NCBI RefSeq assembly: GCF_004345665.1
Contig: NZ_SLWR01000005.1
Span: 372,001 to 436,000 of the forward strand
Reading direction: 5' to 3'
DNA length: 64,000 nt
From: Kribbella antiqua
GTDB taxonomy: Bacteria > Actinomycetota > Actinomycetes > Propionibacteriales > Kribbellaceae
The translations under genes were made by a program, and so were the position numbers. Below are positions 62,266 to 64,000 of this stretch, one piece after another (positions within the stretch are counted from its first letter, which is position 1; each line of letters begins with the position of its first letter). The notes below the pieces were generated by a model. It saw nothing but the letters and a program-made list of their open reading frames with translations. It was not told the DNA's origin and made no database searches.

Positions 62266-62274
62266 TCGTACCAA
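62266..62274. promoter_or_regulatory. GntR half-site near the gntR start
   Basis: TCGTACCAA repeats one arm of the palindrome at 62328-62348 and lies 19 bases before the gntR ATG, overlapping its leader. Suits autoregulation. Confidence 0.5.
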
Positions 62275-62327
62275 CCAATGGTCCCATTTTCCTTGACTTC
62301 GCGCCAACCCTGGGGTAAAGATTGGTC

Positions 62328-62348
62328 TCGTACCAAACGTTGGTACGA
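62328..62348. promoter_or_regulatory. GntR operator palindrome upstream of the Pra-like gene
   Basis: TCGTACCAA (62328-62336) and TTGGTACGA (62340-62348) are perfect arms around ACG. The site ends 25 bases before the Pra-like start. Together with the half-site at 62266 it frames the divergent promoters. Confidence 0.75.
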
Positions 62349-62373
62349 ATCCAATGAAGGGATCTGAACCATC

Positions 62374-62829
62374 ATGGGTATGCCGAGAAAGATCGTCGTC
62401 GAGTTCGGCGACACGTTCCCCCACGGTCTGTTCGCGGTCTCCGAGGTGACCCCGGCACGGGACTTCGAGAAGTCCACGAAGACCAACTCAGTCCAGACGA
62501 TCGATGAGGATTCCGGTTGCCCGGTCTGGACGCTCGACGTGATGGACGGTGACCCGGAGGCGCGCAAGGCCGACCGGACGTTCACGATCCGGATCATCAC
62601 CAAGGTTCAGCCGGTGCTCCCGCCGGCGCTTCCGGGTCTGCCGTTCACGGCGATCGAGTTGCAGGGCATGACTGCCTCTCCGTGGGTGGACACGCGGAGC
62701 TGCTCGGCTCCGGACGAGGGTCGTTCGCACCGCTGCCGGGCACGGCAGGGCTGGAGCTTCCGTTGCATGGGCATCCGGGCGCCGAAGAACATGCCGGGCT
62801 CGGGCGCGGCCGAGCAGAAGGCGGCCTGA
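62374..62829 (+). CDS. Pra-like protein (replication, integration and excision activator)
   Basis: The 151-residue protein matches the AICE family annotated as Pra: VVEFGDTFPHGLFAVSEVTP, DFEKSTKTNSVQTIDEDSGC, VMDGDPEARKADRTFTIRII and VLPPALPGLPFTAIELQGMT. In pSAM2, Pra activates replication, integration and excision genes and is repressed by KorSA, a GntR protein; the same divergent layout is seen here. Confidence 0.75.
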   Translation: MGMPRKIVVEFGDTFPHGLFAVSEVTPARDFEKSTKTNSVQTIDEDSGCPVWTLDVMDGDPEARKADRTFTIRIITKVQPVLPPALPGLPFTAIELQGMTASPWVDTRSCSAPDEGRSHRCRARQGWSFRCMGIRAPKNMPGSGAAEQKAA

Positions 62830-62831
62830 CC

Positions 62832-63101
62832 ATGAGCGTCGCGGAGAGCGTGGACCCCGGTCAGTACCTGGCCTATCAGAACGGTCGCGCGGCATTCCTG
62901 CTGAGCGAGTTGCTGACGGGCGAGCCGAGCAAGTTCGTTCGCTTCGAGGCGCGTACTTGGCTCCACCAGCATCAGGCGTGGCTGTCCGACTCCGACGAGG
63001 AGGGCGACCCCTGGGAGGACGGCTACGAAGACGAGGAGGAGGACGAGGTCCCCGCCGATCGGTCGGTCAACAGGGTCCTCTACTCGGAGGGGTGGCTGTG
63101 A
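62832..63101 (+). CDS. Small acidic AICE protein
   Basis: The 89-residue product is helical at the start (QYLAYQNGRAAFLLSELLTG) and very acidic in the middle (SDEEGDPWEDGYEDEEEDE). It starts 3 bases after the Pra-like stop and overlaps the next gene by one base. Found in the same spot in related elements, as far as I recall; function unknown. Confidence 0.65.
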   Translation: MSVAESVDPGQYLAYQNGRAAFLLSELLTGEPSKFVRFEARTWLHQHQAWLSDSDEEGDPWEDGYEDEEEDEVPADRSVNRVLYSEGWL

Positions 63102-63337
63102 TGACCCCGTGGCGTGAGGCCGAGCCTGGGGAGCGCTGCACCTGTGGGCGGCAGGCTCGGGAGGTCTTCGTCCGTGCGGACGGCGACGAGATCGGCTACT
63201 GCGGCATTCCGGACGGCGGGGCCAAGAGCGGCCCGTGCCCGTTCTGCGGCCTGCGCCGGCACTCCCCGGGTCCGTGCCCGAGGTACACCCTCCGGCCGCC
63301 GGCGACCCGTGATGACTCGCGACCGAACGGCGGCTGA
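63101..63337 (+). CDS. Small zinc-ribbon-like AICE protein
   Basis: The 78-residue product has Cys pairs in ERCTCGRQAREVF and GPCPFCGLRRHSPGPCPRYT, suggesting one zinc site. It starts at ATG 63101 (TGATG overlap) with GGAGGGG upstream, and ends 5 bases before the translocase gene. Confidence 0.65.
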   Translation: MTPWREAEPGERCTCGRQAREVFVRADGDEIGYCGIPDGGAKSGPCPFCGLRRHSPGPCPRYTLRPPATRDDSRPNGG

Positions 63338-63342
63338 TCGAT

Positions 63343-64000
63343 ATGGCGAAGATCAAGGGCAAGGAGGTCGGGACGGGTCCGGTGAACTTCCGGGCTCCCT
63401 CGGTCGCTATTCGGCTCAAGTGGGTCGTGATCTGGTACTGCCTGCGGGCGCTGATCCGGGCGACGCGGTGGCTGGTCCGGCACCCACTGTTCGTCGTCGT
63501 GCCGCTGCTCGGGCTCAAGGCATACCAGCTCTGGACCGGCGGCGACGCCTGGTTGGTCATTGCAACTGCGGCTGTACCGGCGACCGGCCTAGCAGGTTGG
63601 CGCTGGCAGTGGCCCGACTCGTTCGCGCAGCGGATCGTGTGGCGACTGCGTGGCTCACGACGACTCTTCATGGAGTACCGGACCCGCTGGGACACGACGA
63701 TGCGGGCGCTCAACCTCACGGTGCGCCTGGACGATCGGACCTACGTTCCCCGGATCGTCAAGGTTCGGTCGTCCGGCACGGTCGATCAGGTGACGGTTCG
63801 GCTGCTGCCGGGTCAGATCCTGACCGACTACGCCGAGCACTCCGAGCGGTTGGCACGTACCTTCGGCGCTGAGGACTGCCGCGTCCGGTCGGCGGCCTCG
63901 ATGATCCCGGCGTGGTGGCCGGGTGGCGCTGATGGCTGGATGGCGCGTCTCTTCGCCTGGGCGCTGCCACGGCGGTCCGATCGCCTGGTGCTGTGGTTCC
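63343..64000 (+). CDS. FtsK/SpoIIIE-type DNA translocase (TraB/TraSA-like), N-terminal part
   Basis: The 219 residues in the window show membrane segments near residues 30-70 (including HPLFVVVPLLGLKAY and AWLVIATAAVPATGLAG), followed by a soluble domain with VRLLPGQILTDYAEHSERLA, typical of FtsK-like conjugation proteins before the ATPase core. Such proteins move double-stranded DNA between mycelial cells. The ATPase motifs are beyond the window edge. No stop codon occurs up to 64000. Confidence 0.8.
   Translation, partial: MAKIKGKEVGTGPVNFRAPSVAIRLKWVVIWYCLRALIRATRWLVRHPLFVVVPLLGLKAYQLWTGGDAWLVIATAAVPATGLAGWRWQWPDSFAQRIVWRLRGSRRLFMEYRTRWDTTMRALNLTVRLDDRTYVPRIVKVRSSGTVDQVTVRLLPGQILTDYAEHSERLARTFGAEDCRVRSAASMIPAWWPGGADGWMARLFAWALPRRSDRLVLWF

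Larger units (their letters stand above)
54050..64000. mobile_element. Actinomycete integrative and conjugative element (AICE), left part
   Basis: From the tRNA-Arg scar rightwards come cargo genes, an XRE/TPR regulator, a GntR (KorSA/TraR-like) regulator, a Pra-like protein, small transfer-region proteins and the start of an FtsK/TraB-type translocase. This order is that of pSAM2-type AICEs. Replication, xis, int and the restored tRNA are expected beyond 64000. Confidence 0.8.

Overview
The window is high-GC actinobacterial DNA. GTG starts, ATGA/GTGA overlaps between genes, F420-dependent metabolism, DUF5753/XRE regulators and a pSAM2-like integrative element all fit a soil actinomycete. The abundance of CGTACG-type words and the gene content suggest Kribbella or a close relative, but this is inferred from style and not from any search.

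Region 1 (1-9.5 kb) is mixed chromosome: membrane-anchored hypothetical proteins, a CE1758/CE1759-type luciferase-like monooxygenase and FMN reductase pair, a TetR regulator divergent from a Drr-type ABC exporter, an FkbM methyltransferase, an SDR oxidoreductase and a GNAT acetyltransferase.

Region 2 (9.5-32.8 kb) is an unusually complete purine catabolism island. A minus-strand operon hyi-glxR-gcl-glxK-allB-allE handles allantoin, ureidoglycine and glyoxylate. It diverges from a PucR-type regulator. A plus-strand operon carries an NCS2 purine permease fused to a UraD-like domain, then xdhA, xdhB, xdhC and guaD. These face an 8-oxoguanine deaminase-type gene and a uraD-uraH-urate oxidase operon. 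An HTH protein, a small thiamine-binding-like protein and a CitE-like DUF6986 protein follow, divergent from an IclR regulator. Palindromes of the form TTTCCG-N5-CGGAAA lie at the hyi, DUF6986 and iclR promoters, with a weaker copy at uraD and a perfect copy inside the 8-oxoguanine deaminase gene, so the IclR protein probably controls these units. Together the genes take guanine and xanthine through urate and allantoin towards glyoxylate and glycerate. The allantoate and ureidoglycolate steps are not encoded here.

Region 3 (33-49.5 kb) is ordinary chromosome with many convergent pairs: F420-dependent glucose-6-phosphate dehydrogenase, a nitrilase-fold protein lacking catalytic residues, ogt, DinB-like and DUF72 proteins, alpha/beta hydrolases, TetR and HxlR regulators, a glutamine synthetase-like enzyme, a truncated PPOX gene, acetyltransferases, a VOC protein and an orphan mraY outside any cell-division cluster.

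Region 4 (49.6-64 kb) is a stack of mobile DNA at a tRNA-Arg(ACG) gene. Two copies of the tRNA 3' half, each followed by a terminator, sit at 49.63 and 54.05 kb. They point to two successive integrations. The first element (49.6-54.05 kb) is short, has no integrase, and carries an Abi-like protein and an XRE/DUF6879 module. The second (54.05 kb to beyond the window) is an actinomycete integrative and conjugative element (AICE): GntR regulator, Pra-like protein, small transfer proteins and the start of an FtsK/TraB-type translocase. Its cargo holds a coupled winged-helix plus HEPN pair, a PD-(D/E)XK-like nuclease and a zinc-ribbon protein with a second HEPN-like motif. This is a candidate uncharacterised defence island. 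The intact tRNA, integrase and replication genes should lie to the right of the window.
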